A stretch of 64,000 bases of DNA, taken from positions 5,975,815 through 6,039,814 of the forward strand of contig CAIIXF020000003.1 in the NCBI GenBank assembly GCA_903813345.2. Direction: 5' to 3'. Origin of the DNA: Owenia fusiformis (lineage: Eukaryota > Annelida > Polychaeta > Sabellida > Oweniidae). The notes under the pieces are model-generated. The model saw nothing but the letters and a program-made list of their open reading frames with translations. It had not been told where the DNA came from and did not search any database. The position numbers were made by a program, and so were the translations under genes. This document shows positions 36,120 through 49,800 of the stretch, in pieces. Position 1 is the stretch's first letter. Every line of letters starts with the position of its first letter.

Positions 36120-36914
36120 TACTCCTCAAAAAAAGTTGAGGACCAGTGGTTTTCCTCATAGGTTTACATGTTAACCCCCATATTTGTTTGAACGACTATT
36201 TTCTAAGCGTAGAACAAAAGAAATCCCAATAAAGAAAATATATCTGTATCTTGATTCTATTCCCTATAAAGTCCGCAACATTTCAATGTTATATCTCCAT
36301 TACATTGGGTCAAAATTTGATGTCAAAATTGATGAATTTCATGAAATTTAACAAAAATGGCAGATCCCATGTTAAACAAATGGGGAATGGTTGGGTTGCC
36401 ATAAGTCATATGAGGAACGATCCATCCATCCCATTGCTCTCAAAATTGAAATTGTAAGAGATAATTAAATTTGCTAAATTGTCCAAGCGACAAAAATATG
36501 ATTTAATTGTCCAGGCTTTACAAAAGTTAATGGTTTCAAATTCAATAATTTTTTAATGATCCTCTTATTGAAATAACACAGGTGGTTCAGTGAGGGTCAA
36601 AATTACTTTAACGCTCCGTATCGCTAATTTTAACAACATAAGCGAGACATTTAGCATGTAAAATCATTCAAATTTCTACTTAGAAAGTATTTTTTATAAA
36701 TCTTTTACTGAATAGATATTCCAAAATCTGAGTTGCCCCTAAGCCACCATTCCCCATTTGTTTAACATGGGATCTGCCATTTTTGTTAAATTTCATGAAA
36801 TTCATCAATTTTGACCCAATGTAATGGAGATATAACATTGAAACGTTGCAGACTTTATAGGGAATATAATCAAGATCAAGAAAACCACTGGTCCTTAACT
36901 TTTTTTGAGGAGTA
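36120..36914. mobile_element. Foldback element with ~300-bp inverted repeats
   Basis: Starts TACTCCTCAAAAAAAGTTGA and ends with its inverse, with TA on both sides (36118-36119, 36915-36916). Inverted homology continues for much of each arm, including ATTTCATGAAATT and CAAATGGGGAATGG blocks around 36250-36400 and 36740-36870. It has no coding capacity. It lies between the convergent cathepsin A and RING/RRM genes. TA duplication suggests a Tc1/mariner-type MITE. Confidence 0.85.
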
Positions 36915-37600
36915 TAATATACAATGAATTTTTATGTACAATATTGTTATTCATAAGCATTGAAATACACCTTTTTCTTAATAAACGTGTCTTTTATTGC
37001 ATTTCATCGGATTTTTCATGTTTTACACTCATTTTTGAAGTTATAATCTGCAAATATTGTTACTATTTGAAAACTGTCTAAATCCCTAAATGTTTATTAC
37101 AATTGTACAGTTAATCATATGTGTCTGTCCTGACAGGTTAACAATTTATAAATTCAATTTGTAAATTCAAACATAACATAATTAATATATGACTTAAAAT
37201 AGAAAAATTATCTTGTTGATTGTTCTGTTTTTAAGTTCATTACAATATTTTCAACCCTTTCAAAGACACTATCTACCTGATCTAAAACAGTCAGATTTGT
37301 TACCTCATAGATCTTTACAACAAACATGTAGCTATGTATGACAAATAATATTTTTTGCTATGCAATTTTTATCAACCATTAAAAGCTGCCATGGATTTAT
37401 TAGGCCTTATGGCATCCAAACATGTTATTTTGGAAAACAAAAAATTAAGATTGCAGATTCCATGATTAAGTCATGTTCCAAAGTTACTTCAGTCAGATTG
37501 CCACATTAACATATTATACAACAGAATAAACTACATTGTTTTTATCAAGTTGATCCTTCAGTCCTTTGCTACTAATTTGAATCACTCTGTCAATAACATT

Positions 37601-37606
37601 TTTATT
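37601..37606 (-). terminator. Possible polyadenylation signal of the RING/RRM gene
   Basis: AATAAA on the minus strand about 200 bp past the stop codon at 37805. Position is plausible, but the surrounding sequence is AT-rich. Confidence 0.35.
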
Positions 37607-37804
37607 TAAACTCTGGAATATCAGCATCTGAAAAGGGTCACTTTTGGTAAGAGATAATGACTAATCTGACTGGTAATTTAAATAGGTTTGTTATAATGCA
37701 TACTGACAGACTCATAGATGTCGTACAGAAAAAAGGCCAACCCCACTAGGTCCATCTTTTGTCAAAGAAGTATTATGATTGAGGATCTTTAATAATCAAT
37801 TATA

Positions 37805-40800
37805 TCAATGCATGTCCATCAGACTTGGTACATTTGACGTATTGATCACAGATTTATTTTTCCTCCTTCTTTTCTTTTTACCGTTTGGTCTTCTTTCCTC
37901 ATTGTTCCTTATTTCTGACACATCTAAGTCAGAAAGTAATGGAGTGACAGAGGAGCCTGCCATATTCTGTATTCTCATACCAATATCATTCTTATTAGGT
38001 TTGTTACGCTCTGAAGGAGGCACCCAGCGTGCACGCTCATCCCCTAATCCCATTCCTCGTTCAGTGGGCTCAGGAGCGGAAGGTGGGTTTATTTTTTCAG
38101 GTATAGGGTTGTTACCTTTCTGTTGTTTTAACATATTCATCTGAAGTTCAGCCATCTTTGATATGTCTTGTTCAGCCATCAATTGGGGTTGAACTTCCAT
38201 TGTAGTATTACTCGGGCTTGTTGGCACTATACCTGGTTGCATTCCTTGTTGAGCACCTGGTGGCATCATCCCTGGTTGAGCACCTGGTGACATCATCCCT
38301 GGATGAGCACCTGGTGGCATCATCCCTGGATGAGCATCTGGTGGCATCATACCTGGTTGCATTCCAGGTTGAGCACCTGGTGGCATCATACCTGGTCGAG
38401 CACCTGGTGGCATCATACCTGGTCTAGCACCTGGTGGCATCATACCTGGTCGAGAACCTGGTGGCATCATCCCTGGTTGCATTCCTGGTTGAGCACCCGG
38501 TGGCATCATACCTGGTTGCATTCCTTGTTGAGCGCCTGGTGGCACCATCCCTGGTTGAGCACCTGGTGGTATCATTCCTGGTTGAACACTCGGTTGTGTC
38601 TGAAATGTGGCACCACCCATGCCTGGTGGCATCCCTGGAACATCATCAGGTAGGGTTTCAGGTGTTATGCCAGGAAAATTTTGACCATGTAGCCAGGTTT
38701 TAAACTGAGTGTATAAATCAGAAGGAAGTGGTTGATTTGCTGTCTGAGCCTGGTTTGCCATATAGTGATAAAAGTACCAGCCCATGTAACGATACCAATC
38801 TTCAAAACTCTGAGCCTGGCCAGGCTGACCGTTGTTGGCCTGGGCAGGTTGGCCATCGTATGAAACAGCCTGATTACCCTGATCATTCTGTTGGTGTTGA
38901 AATTTTGGTCCTCGATTACTCTGTCCTTTAAAAGGTTGCCTAGTCTCAAATTTCTCAACTTTTTGGCTTTGTTCCTCTAAGGCTGCAAACTGTTTTTGTC
39001 TCATCTGTTCATGTTTTATTCGTAGCAGAGCTTCAGCCTTCTTGGCAGCAAGTTTTGCACCTGCAACCAAGTCCTCCATCTGCTGCTTACTTACAATTTT
39101 CTTCTTCTTTGGCTTTGAAGCTTCTTTAAAGCTTGTTGTATTCTTGAACTTTGCCAATAAACTCTGAGCCTCTTCAGATATAGCTGGCTCTTCAATGTTT
39201 GGTGAGGCCACATTTGTGGATGATGGGACCACACCCTTGGATGATGAAGCATCAGACTCATTCGGAATTGGTTCCGACTTTGGTTTACTAGCACCGGGAA
39301 GATTTTTCAACTAAAAAAAACAAATACAACATTACATAACAAACTGACAGGTCTAGAAGTGAATCAGTGATTTTTTTTATTTAGAACCCCAACATTAAAC
39401 AAGTGAGTGATTGCCTACCCTTAAGAAAAAAGCCATGGTAGCCATGATATTCCATGGTGCGTCCATGGTTTTCCATGGAAATTCATGGTTTTTCATGGTA
39501 TTTTCCATGGAATTTCATGGACGTCCATGTTGATCTTCCATGGATATTTACCATGATCTTCCATGGTAATTAGTGGTTTGGTACAATTGGTTTTTCATGG
39601 ACATGCCATGTTTTTACCATTAAGTGACTTGGAGTAAAATCAACAATTATGGCAGGTTTTGTAATTACCAATTCTTCCAAATTGAATTAATGTTTTAATG
39701 AATGACTAATCATAGAGAGAATATGATGCCCCCTCAAATTTTTGAGAAAGTCAACCTCCTAGGCAAAAGCAGAGCGAAGAGACATGTTTACTTGGAGTTT
39801 TTAATCCTATTTGGTTTTATTTGATCAACAATGACACTAATTTGAGAGTTAAGAAACCTCATTAATTAACATAGAACAATGACAACCAAACATTTAAAAA
39901 TTATGCAAATGATCATATATTCCTATTCAAAGACAAATCAATTTTTGATTACTTAAGGGATATGTTTTATGTTTTAAGCCAAATGGTGCTGTTAACCCCC
40001 CTCCCTCCTTCATGACTTCACTTAGGCATTAGATTTCAGTTTGTAGCCATAGGCTTGTGTTTAATCCCCCACCTTAATTTCAAGTCAAAATTCTAAAAAG
40101 TATAATACTTTTCTATGGATTTTTCAGATAATGTGCTCATAAAGGTTAAATGAGACTTTATTTGGAAAAGTTCATTCTGCATTATTCTTTTTTCTGCATT
40201 ATTCTTTTTTCTGCATCCAAAAGACCAAACAAATAGCCATGTAAAACCATGGACTTTCAAAAGATCAAAAGAAAAACCATGGAAAACCATGGCTTTTGAT
40301 TGCACTTTCCAAAACATCAAGAAATATCCATGGAAAAGCATGGCTTTTGATTGCACTTTCCAAAACATCAAAGAAGTAACCATGGAAAAGCATGGCTTTC
40401 GATTGCAATCAACCGACTTCCATGGCTTTTGATTGTAGTTTCCTCAACTTCAAAGAAAGAAACCATGGTTTCTTATTGCATTCTAATGTAAGACATGTAA
40501 TTTAAGAAAAAGAGTTATTTATTTTTCAAATTATTTCACATTAATTTTCATAACTGAATATTAAAGAAAGAATAAGGAAGTATTGAAACAAAACGGAGGT
40601 AGGGCTAGTTTGACTTAATATTTTCCAAAAAGTGTTTGGCCTAAAAAAATCAAACTCTATCTAGTCTTGATCTACACAAAAGCCCTATACATATTTCTCT
40701 TTGAAATATTGTGGCCTAGTCTGTGCTGCATTAACTGCATTATCATATTTCTTTTTAGAAAAGTTACACAATTTTCACATATTTTCTCATTTGTAAGGAA

Positions 40801-43800
40801 GCTGAGTTTAATATTTGACAAATGTTCCTAAAAAACATGAAATGTCCACCCTTTTTTCTCACTGATAAGTCTCAGTCCAACTTGGATCTCCATGTGTTCT
40901 GGTAAAAACCATGACACGTCCATGAAAAAAAACAATTACCAAACCACTAATTACCATGGAAAATCATGATAAATATCCATGGAAGATTACCATGGGTGTC
41001 CATGAATTTCCATAAAAGATACCATGAAAAACCATGAATTTCCATGAAAAACCATGGATTACCATGGAAAACCATGGATGTGCCATGGAATACCATGGTT
41101 AGCATGGCTTTTTTCTTAAGGGCAATAAATGAGGAAAGAAATCTTTCTATTTCAAACATGGTGTCTTTGTTCAAAGCTTAATCTGAGGTTACATGTTGAA
41201 TAAAGCCTCATTGATTATATACATGTAAAGACGTTAGTTGATGTAAAATGATGCAGCCAGGACAACATTTTTGTTCAAATCTATTCTATGCTTCATTGCA
41301 GATTATAAAGGAACAATGACATTTTTGAAGTACCTTCTTCACTTCAATAATGTGACTATCCACCTCAGTGTTATTCAACTTTGCGACAGCCTTGGCTACC
41401 TCCTCAGAACTTCCAAATGTTACAAATGCAAAAACGCTATCTTTCTTCTTTGCTATCTTTACATTGAGAACCTAAAATCATAAAAGCTCAACATATTATA
41501 TATAGTCTGATAATATACAATCTCAACTCGCAGTACTGTCTAGTTGGTGTTTGACAAGGTACTTCGTAATGAGAGTAGTGACCTTAGTAATGTATATTCC
41601 CATTGATCAGAATTTTAACTATAGTTGACAAATTATTATTCCGCTTGGTTGTGCCCAGGGTAGAGAATTTGAGATCTCAATTTTATATTGTTAAAATCCC
41701 CATCCCTTCCTGCAAGGGGGTCTCACAAATCTTTGAATGGCACATTACAGTCACATTCTTCTACATTCGGAAACTCAACAAGAGAAATTCTGCATTCACT
41801 CAATGCATGCAAAAAGTGAAGTCAAGAAAGTGATTTATGTCATACATAAATATTGACCTTTTACATAAACTATTAAATGTCATTATCTATGGTAAATATA
41901 TTAATTATGTTATATTGATTAAACATACATGTCAAGTAAATAATGTAATGTAAAATCATAACATCACCTTTCCATACTGGCAAACCAGGATCTTTATGAA
42001 GGCAGCTGATATACTGCTAGGTAAGCCTGATATACATATGTGATACTCTTTCTTTGCTGAAAGCAAATATCAATTACAATCAAGTTAGTTCCAACAAATG
42101 ACGAAAGTGCAACTTTCAGGCAGATCATTTGCGTAGGTTATTGGCATAGCAGAAACACAATGTAGTTATTTTACTGGAATAATTCCTTACAGGGAAACCA
42201 TTTCTTGAATTGTTTTATGTCCCTCACAAATGATGCATAGTGGCATACAAAGGGTAATATTTGCCCAATCATTTTATTTGCTTAAATCAAGCATTTAAGA
42301 GACTTCCATGTTTAAAGAAAACATTTTAGAAATAATTGACTGCCTTAGTTTACAACACATGCAGATAATAAAGGGGAACGGCAACTATTTATTTTGGATT
42401 TCTGATACTTGGCAGCTTTATGATTTGTATATTTGGGCTAATATCCTTTCTTGTTCCCCTAAACTTTATGATAACCCGTACTTGGCATTATTGTGGTTTT
42501 CTCATGAAACTTACTAGAGACACAATTTTCAAAAATATTTCACATGAGGAAATGCTATTCGTGTTATTAGGAAGAGCATATTCCTGGCATTCCAGAAAAT
42601 GTGTGGGTTATTCAATTTATAATGTATATCATGGGATTTAAGTCAATAAAAAAGTTTCTATTAACCTTTTTGTGAATCTGTCTCATTATCTGCCTCAGCT
42701 TTTCTCTTCAGAATGCTCCTGGAATTACAAATAACATATATTATAAGGGGTTTAATAAATTCCAACATTTGTGACCCATTATTCCAACATTTGTACTGTA
42801 TGAAAGCTCAACTTTAGGCATACGATCTAGGATTGGTTTTAAGAATGAACGGTCATTATAAAGCACCCCGTGAAAATGCATTACCTTTGAGTGATCAAGC
42901 ATCACACTCAATTACATTAGTAGATATCACTCAAAGGTAGATCTCTATAATATTGGTCTGGACTATGTGAGTTGTAAAATGATCAGAGGAGTAATTTAAT
43001 TTGGTGGAATGGGTAAATTTTGAAATTTTGGTTGTTATTTAATTTGGCGGATTGAACATTATTGTATTACTACTTCACAGCTCGCCACCGATAACGCAAT
43101 TCTATCTCTCCTGCTATCAGATTGTTTTTCTAAAGGGTCTACAGACTGACAGAGAACCTGTAGATCTTCAGAAATAGTTTATCCGTGTTTTCCAGATTTT
43201 TCCCAAAGTTAACATTTCAGGTCCATGATTACACTTTTTACAATGTTGACCAAGAGAATAACACTGGTCAACAAATTATGGCAATTACCTTGGTTTAGCA
43301 GCGAATCCCGTCTTTATATCTGACTCTGGCACAGTTTCTGTAAGATATTTCAATAGTAAGAGAAGGTTAAGTATATTTATTACCTGTACAATTAAATGAT
43401 GAGTTATGTAATATTGAGTGATTTTTTCAGTATAATATTTTCACATGATTTTTTACTACTACTGGTTTCAAAAACCAATCAATCGAAAACCAATCAATTA
43501 TAAGATACGTGGAATATAAGTAATATGTTGTTTTTTTGTTTTGTTTTTTATTAAAATCAATGTAACATATTTACAGGTTGTAGTAGCTATGACCCCCAAG
43601 AGGGAGTATTAGGTGCCACAGTATTAGGTGCCACATAATGGTCTATGTGACAGGTATTGCCTAGAAATACCAATCTTTCAGAATTCATAATATTAAACAT
43701 GTATTCTTAACATAGTTATGCAAATAAAAAAAAACTGTTTATACATAGCCATTTTGAAGATGATTAATTCATAATACTCTACCTTTCTGCTTCATCACAC

Positions 43801-46800
43801 TCTTTGGTTGCTTCATGCATGATTTCTTAGGTGCTGGCGGAAGTATAATGTCAGGAACTTTCTCCTTCTTTCCAGCTGTAGCAGCCACTAACATGCGCCC
43901 TATAGACCTTCTGTAATGTAGCATTTTATGTTTTGTTATATACCACTGGTCAGTATCAAGCTAAAGTAACAGCTGTAACCTTCGCATCTAAAATGGGGGA
44001 CAGTAATGGTTGATTTCGATATTTTTAATTTCATTAAATTAAACTACTTTATAGTTAACATTATGCTTTGATATTTGAATTAAATCAGGCTAATATGGCA
44101 TGGGAACTATGGAGTATGATAATTTGTTCATGTATTGTAGATGGGCGCCACATTTCAATAATATCTCCCACCGCTTAGTGAAGGTAACTGGAAATTTATG
44201 ATACGGTAACGATCATGCCTTTATAAACTCTCATGACGTTACTGCATTATCGCCATGTGCGTAGCGCCTATTACCAAAATACGCACAGGCGTACCAAATG
44301 AATTTGAAAAAATTTAAAATGTGTTAAAATGCATTAATTTATTTGCGAATTTATTGATGCTTCCTACCGTATCTGTACCTTCCCTTAAGCGGAGGAAGAT
44401 ACCATCCAGAGTGTCCATTTCATTTAAGCCTGATATAGTTCAAATATCAAAGCATTGCCTCTAAAATGGTTAAATAAAACTATAAAATGGTTTAATCCAA
44501 TGAAAACAAAAAACATTGAAATCAAACTTACCATCCGCCATCTTAGATGCGAAGGTAACGGTCCTTACCTTCACTTGATACTGACCAGTGATACAAAAGG
44601 ACAGAATTTGTAATTTTTTCAAATGTGTCCTGTTGATGGTAATTGAGGTTACATAGTATCATATCATGGTATCATATTTGGCACAAATGAACCTTGTTCC
44701 ATGTTCTTTCATTTTACAAAGTCTAATAGGTCTTGTTTTAATTGCCAGGATTTTATGGCCATTTCAATAAAAATGATCCAAATGCATAAATTAAGTTGAT
44801 AGAATCCTGAAACTTTTATTTTTGGAGCTATTTCAGAGATATTGCCCACACTCAATCACTACATTCTCTGAGGTTAGGTCCGAAGCTTGATGAAGCAAGA
44901 TGTACAACTCTAGAAGCATTGAAACAGTGAGACTGGGTTCATGGGCCCAATGCCAACCCCCAATTAGCCTTGAAACCCCTTTATTTATCAAACAAACCCT
45001 CTGCTAGAACAACCCAATATTCTTAAAGATCAACAAACCAAAATCTGGGAATGAACCCAACTATAAAACGAACCCCCAGGCTGGGAAAAAATGAATCCCT
45101 TGTTGAATCCTGGCTGCACCCTAGGAGAAGCATTTGTGAGTTAAAAAAAGAGATAAGAAGGATGTTTAGAGATATTTATGAGCATTTAGTCAGAACAAAT
45201 TCACCTGGTGCATTCAAATTAGCCTTAACAGATGATAGAGGCATTTTGGGGATGTTTTGTAAAACAGCATTTGAAATAGACCAAGGGGAGGCATCAAAAG
45301 TTCAATGTCTGATAGGTAACTAAATAAATCTAGTTTTGAGTTGGACCCCCCCCCCCCTCCCCCTCAAAACTAAATACAATGAAAGTTGATCGCGGACTTT
45401 TCCCATGTTTTAGCGACTCAATTTGGACTTTCATGGGGCCAGTACTATAACTTATTTATGATTCTTAAAACATGTGCCAACAACAATAGGCATAATATTC
45501 CATGTTGCATGCATCTTGGTGAAGAAGGCATCTGGTAAAGTCTTTATTTTTAAACCATTCCAAGGCATTTCGAGACGAAATTGCGAAAAATTTAAATGTT
45601 GAAATTTGTTGGATAGCAAACTGAAATAGCTTTGACCACCTCCCCCCCAAACTAGATTTATTTAGTTTTCTATCAGACATTGATCTTTTGATGCCTCCCC
45701 CAATGAAACTAGGTAGAATGAAAGAAATGTGCCAAATATGATTTTAAACCGATGCTTGGTGACTGAGTTATTACCATTTGATGGCATAGACATAAAAATC
45801 TGACAATTGGAATTTGAATAATCAAATAAATAGTACCGTGGGTACTGGGCTCACATGGTGTTGCTCAAAAGTGAATGATGGCTAAAATGGCAGAAAATTA
45901 TAATCATGTCGACAGAAGTTTGAAAGCAAATGGTCCAAAAGTGAATTTTGCGAGACAAAAATGGCGCCCATTTTGAAAATAGGCGAGCTTTTGAGCCAGG
46001 AAGTCATAGGGAGGTTTCCTATATTGATGTTGAACAAAAATAACTTAAAACAGGAATCCTATTGACAGAAGTTTTAAAACAGGTCAATTGTTGACAGAAA
46101 GACAGATGGACAGACAGATGGACAAGTGAGTGATTGCATGTGAGCTAAAAATCAGGCCATTTAAATTCAGTATCTTGTACCTAAAGAATCGGCATATCAA
46201 ATTTGAACCAAATCTGTATTTGATTCAATTCAAATCTGCATACTGATATTCAAATTATCAAAGTTTATATTGTTTACACAAATTTTGGCCATTTTGAATG
46301 TAGTGGCCATATTGGAAATTCCTTCTTGAGTAATCTCATGTCTCAATGGCTTCGATCAGCTCAATATATAAAATTTGAACCAAATCCGTCAACTGGTATA
46401 AAAGTCATCAAAGATTCAACTTTTTAAGGAAAATGGTGTTTTTAGATCATATGGTGAGATATTGCAATCAATCACTTGTCCGTCTGTCTGTCTGTCCGTC
46501 AATCCATCCGTCCCTTTGTCTGTCCATCTGTCTGTCAACAATTGGCCCGTTTTAAAACCTCTGTCAAAAGGATTCCTTTATTTTTGTTAACATCACTAAC
46601 GAAAACCCCCGTATGACTGCAGCTTCAAAAGCTCGCCATTTCCTAGCTTTACAAATAATTTCAGGTGTCCCGCATTGTAAATAGCCATGTTACTGTAAAG
46701 AGTAGTTGTATAAAATAATTTTGTTACAAAAAATCGGCAAAAAATTATATCCATTTTTTCAGCCATTTTAGTTAAAGTAACTTTCAATGATTTCATCTAA

Positions 46801-49800
46801 AAATTAAACCCCTTGAAAATACTAAATATGGTTTAAGTGCCATATATTAAATTTATTTTAGAAGTATTGAGGATCAAAACAAAAAAATAAATAAATTAAG
46901 ACTAAAAACATATTCCACCAGTGGGATTTGAACCCAGATCTTTTGGAATAGCTATAACCACTACACCATGGAGCAAAAGCTTGCTGTAGGGAGAAATTCT
47001 TTATCTATATAATCATGGACGAAAAAAGTCTTATTTACATGCTTTCTTTAAAATGATCAGCATTACTACTAATAATAACATTATGCATGACTGAGTGAGT
47101 ATTTGATCTACATTTAGGATAAATGTTGTTTTATTCAGTTTTCATTTTGGGTATGACTTCCTGTCAAAACAGTGTAAAAATGCAGGGCTCAACAAAAATG
47201 TTCAATTAGATAAAATAGTACCGTGGGTACTGGGCTCACATGGTGTTGCTCAAAAGTGAAAGATGGCTAAAATGACAGAAAAAAAAACAATAGAATTTTT
47301 TGCTGATTTTTTGCAGCAAAACTATTTCAAGCCACTTGCCACTATTTGGACTGACTAAGAGACAGATGGACAAATCAACGTTAAGTAAAATGGCTGATAA
47401 AAACAGATATAATTTTTTTGCCAATTATTTGTTATAAAATTATTTCATACAACGACTCTATATAGTGACATGGCCTTTTGCAATGCAGGACACCTGAAAT
47501 TATTTGTAAAGCTAGGAAGTGGACCAAAATTGAATTTTGCGAGACAAAAATGGCAACCGTTTTGAAAATAGGCGAGCTTTTGCACCAGGAGTCATAGGGA
47601 AGTTTTTTGTATTGATGTTGAACAAAAATAACTTGAAACTGGAATCCTATCGACAGAGGTTTTAAGGCAAATGGTCCAAAAGAGGATTTCGCGAGACAGA
47701 TGGACAAATCAATGTTAACTAAAATGGCTGAAAAAAAACGGATATAATATTTTGCCGATTTTTTGTAACAAAATTATTTCATACAACTACTCTTTACAGT
47801 GACATAGCTTTTTACAATGCAGGACAGCTGATATAATTTGTAAAGCTAGGAAATGGGCCAAAAGTGAATTTCGCGAGACAAGAATGGAGACCATTTTGAA
47901 AATAGACGAGCTTTTTAACAAAGAGTCATAGGAGAGTGTTTTGTATTGATGTTGAACAAAATTAACTTAAAACGGCAGAGGGTTTAAGGCAAATGGTCCA
48001 AAAGTAGATTTTGCGAGACAGATGGACAAATCAATGTTAACTAAAATGGCTGAAAATAAAAAAAATGGATATAATTTTTTGCTGATTTTTCTTAACAAAA
48101 GTATTTCATACATCTACTCTTTACATTGACATGGATTTTTACAATGTAGGACACTTGAAATTATTTGTAAAGCTAGGAAATGGGTCAAAAATGAATTTCG
48201 CGAGACAAAAATGGCGGCCATTTTGAAAATAGGCGAGCTTTTGAACCAAGAGTCATAGGGGAGTTTTCTGTTTTGATGTTGAACAGAAATAACTTAAAAC
48301 AGGAATCCTATCGACAGAGGTTTTAAAACGTGCCACTGTAGTTGACGGAAAAGTGGATTTCGCAAGTCAGATGGACAAATCAATGTTAACTAAAATGGCT
48401 GAAAATAAAAAAATGGATATAATTTTTTGCTGATTTTTGTAACAAAATTATTTCATATATCTACTCTTTACATTGACATGGATTTTTACAATGTAGGACA
48501 CCTGAAATTATTTGTAAAGCTAGGAAATGGGTCAAAAGTGAATTTCGCGAGACAAAGATGGTGGCCATTTTGAAAATAGGCAACTTTTGAACGAGGAGTC
48601 ATAGGGGAGTTTTCTGTATTGATGCTGAATAGAAATAACTTAAAACAAGAATCCTATCGACAGAGGTTTTAAAACGTGCCACTATTGTTGACGGACGGAC
48701 GGACAGACGGATGGACAGACAGACAGACGGACAAGTGATTGATTGCAAAAGCTCACTATGTGAGCTAAAAATGATATACAGGGTGTTCCAAAAGTAACAG
48801 GACTGGTGCTGGCATTTTTTAAATATGCACCAATCGTCTTCAAAATTTTACATAATGTACCTTCATCTATCATTACTAAAACTGCAAAGTTTCGACAAAA
48901 AATATGTAAGTCGGGTAGAGTTATGGTTGCTATGGTAACATGACATCACAATACCTGGGGCAACATTCCACACAGAAAGTTACTTTAAGACAGAAAGAGA
49001 CATTAAGCATTTTGTACATCCCATATCAAAGTTGAAATACAACAACTGGTGGAAATTACATTTGTTTTACATAATTTGATATTCCTATGTATCCTATGTA
49101 CTTTGAAAAAAAAGGCTCCTCTTTGGTCAGTAGAACAGTAGCACTCTGTATCCATGACTCAAACACATGAGTGAATCCATTTGAGGACATGTCGCGCATG
49201 GTCGATTGAACAACTTGGAGAAGGTCATTCTCATCTTTAAAGATCTTACAGCACTGATTAGCATTACATTCTCCATGTAAGTAAAAATTGGATGTTGCAT
49301 GATCAGAAGAGTATGGTGCATGGTTTTAGAACTCAAGACCTAGCTCCTCTATAGCTGTATGGTCTTTAATGGTAACCTGCAGGCAGGCGTGTTATCAAGG
49401 TGGATGACTGGCTTCAAATTGGGTCTTTTCAAAAACTCAACCATAAATTGTTCAGACTGTAATTCATAGCGATATTCCAGGAAATTGAATAAATATTATT
49501 ATTATTACGAAATTATACTTGAATCTGAGTTTTATAGCAACACCTTTACAACAAAGCAACTAATAAAATAAACAAGAAATGTTGTATTATAATAGGTGAA
49601 TTAGATACTTTCTTCAGTAATACAAAAATGTTAGATATCACATTTTCAGAAAAAAGTTGCCCCGGGTACTGTGATGTCATGTTACTATAGTAACCACAAC
49701 TCTACCCACATTTCATCATATTTTCTGAAACTGTACAATTTTAGTTGCAATACTTCAAAGTACAATTTGTGAAAATTTGAAGACGCGCGGTGCAAAATTT

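Noticed and set aside
38218-38703. Long plus-strand frames rich in HLVASSLV or TWWHHTW repeats
   Set aside because: Antisense shadows of the PGM coding repeat in the RING/RRM gene.
45051-45323. 90-codon plus-strand frame MNPTIKRTPRLG...
   Set aside because: No recognisable domain; it sits in intron 3 on the opposite strand and overlaps an inverted repeat. Possibly a transposon scrap.
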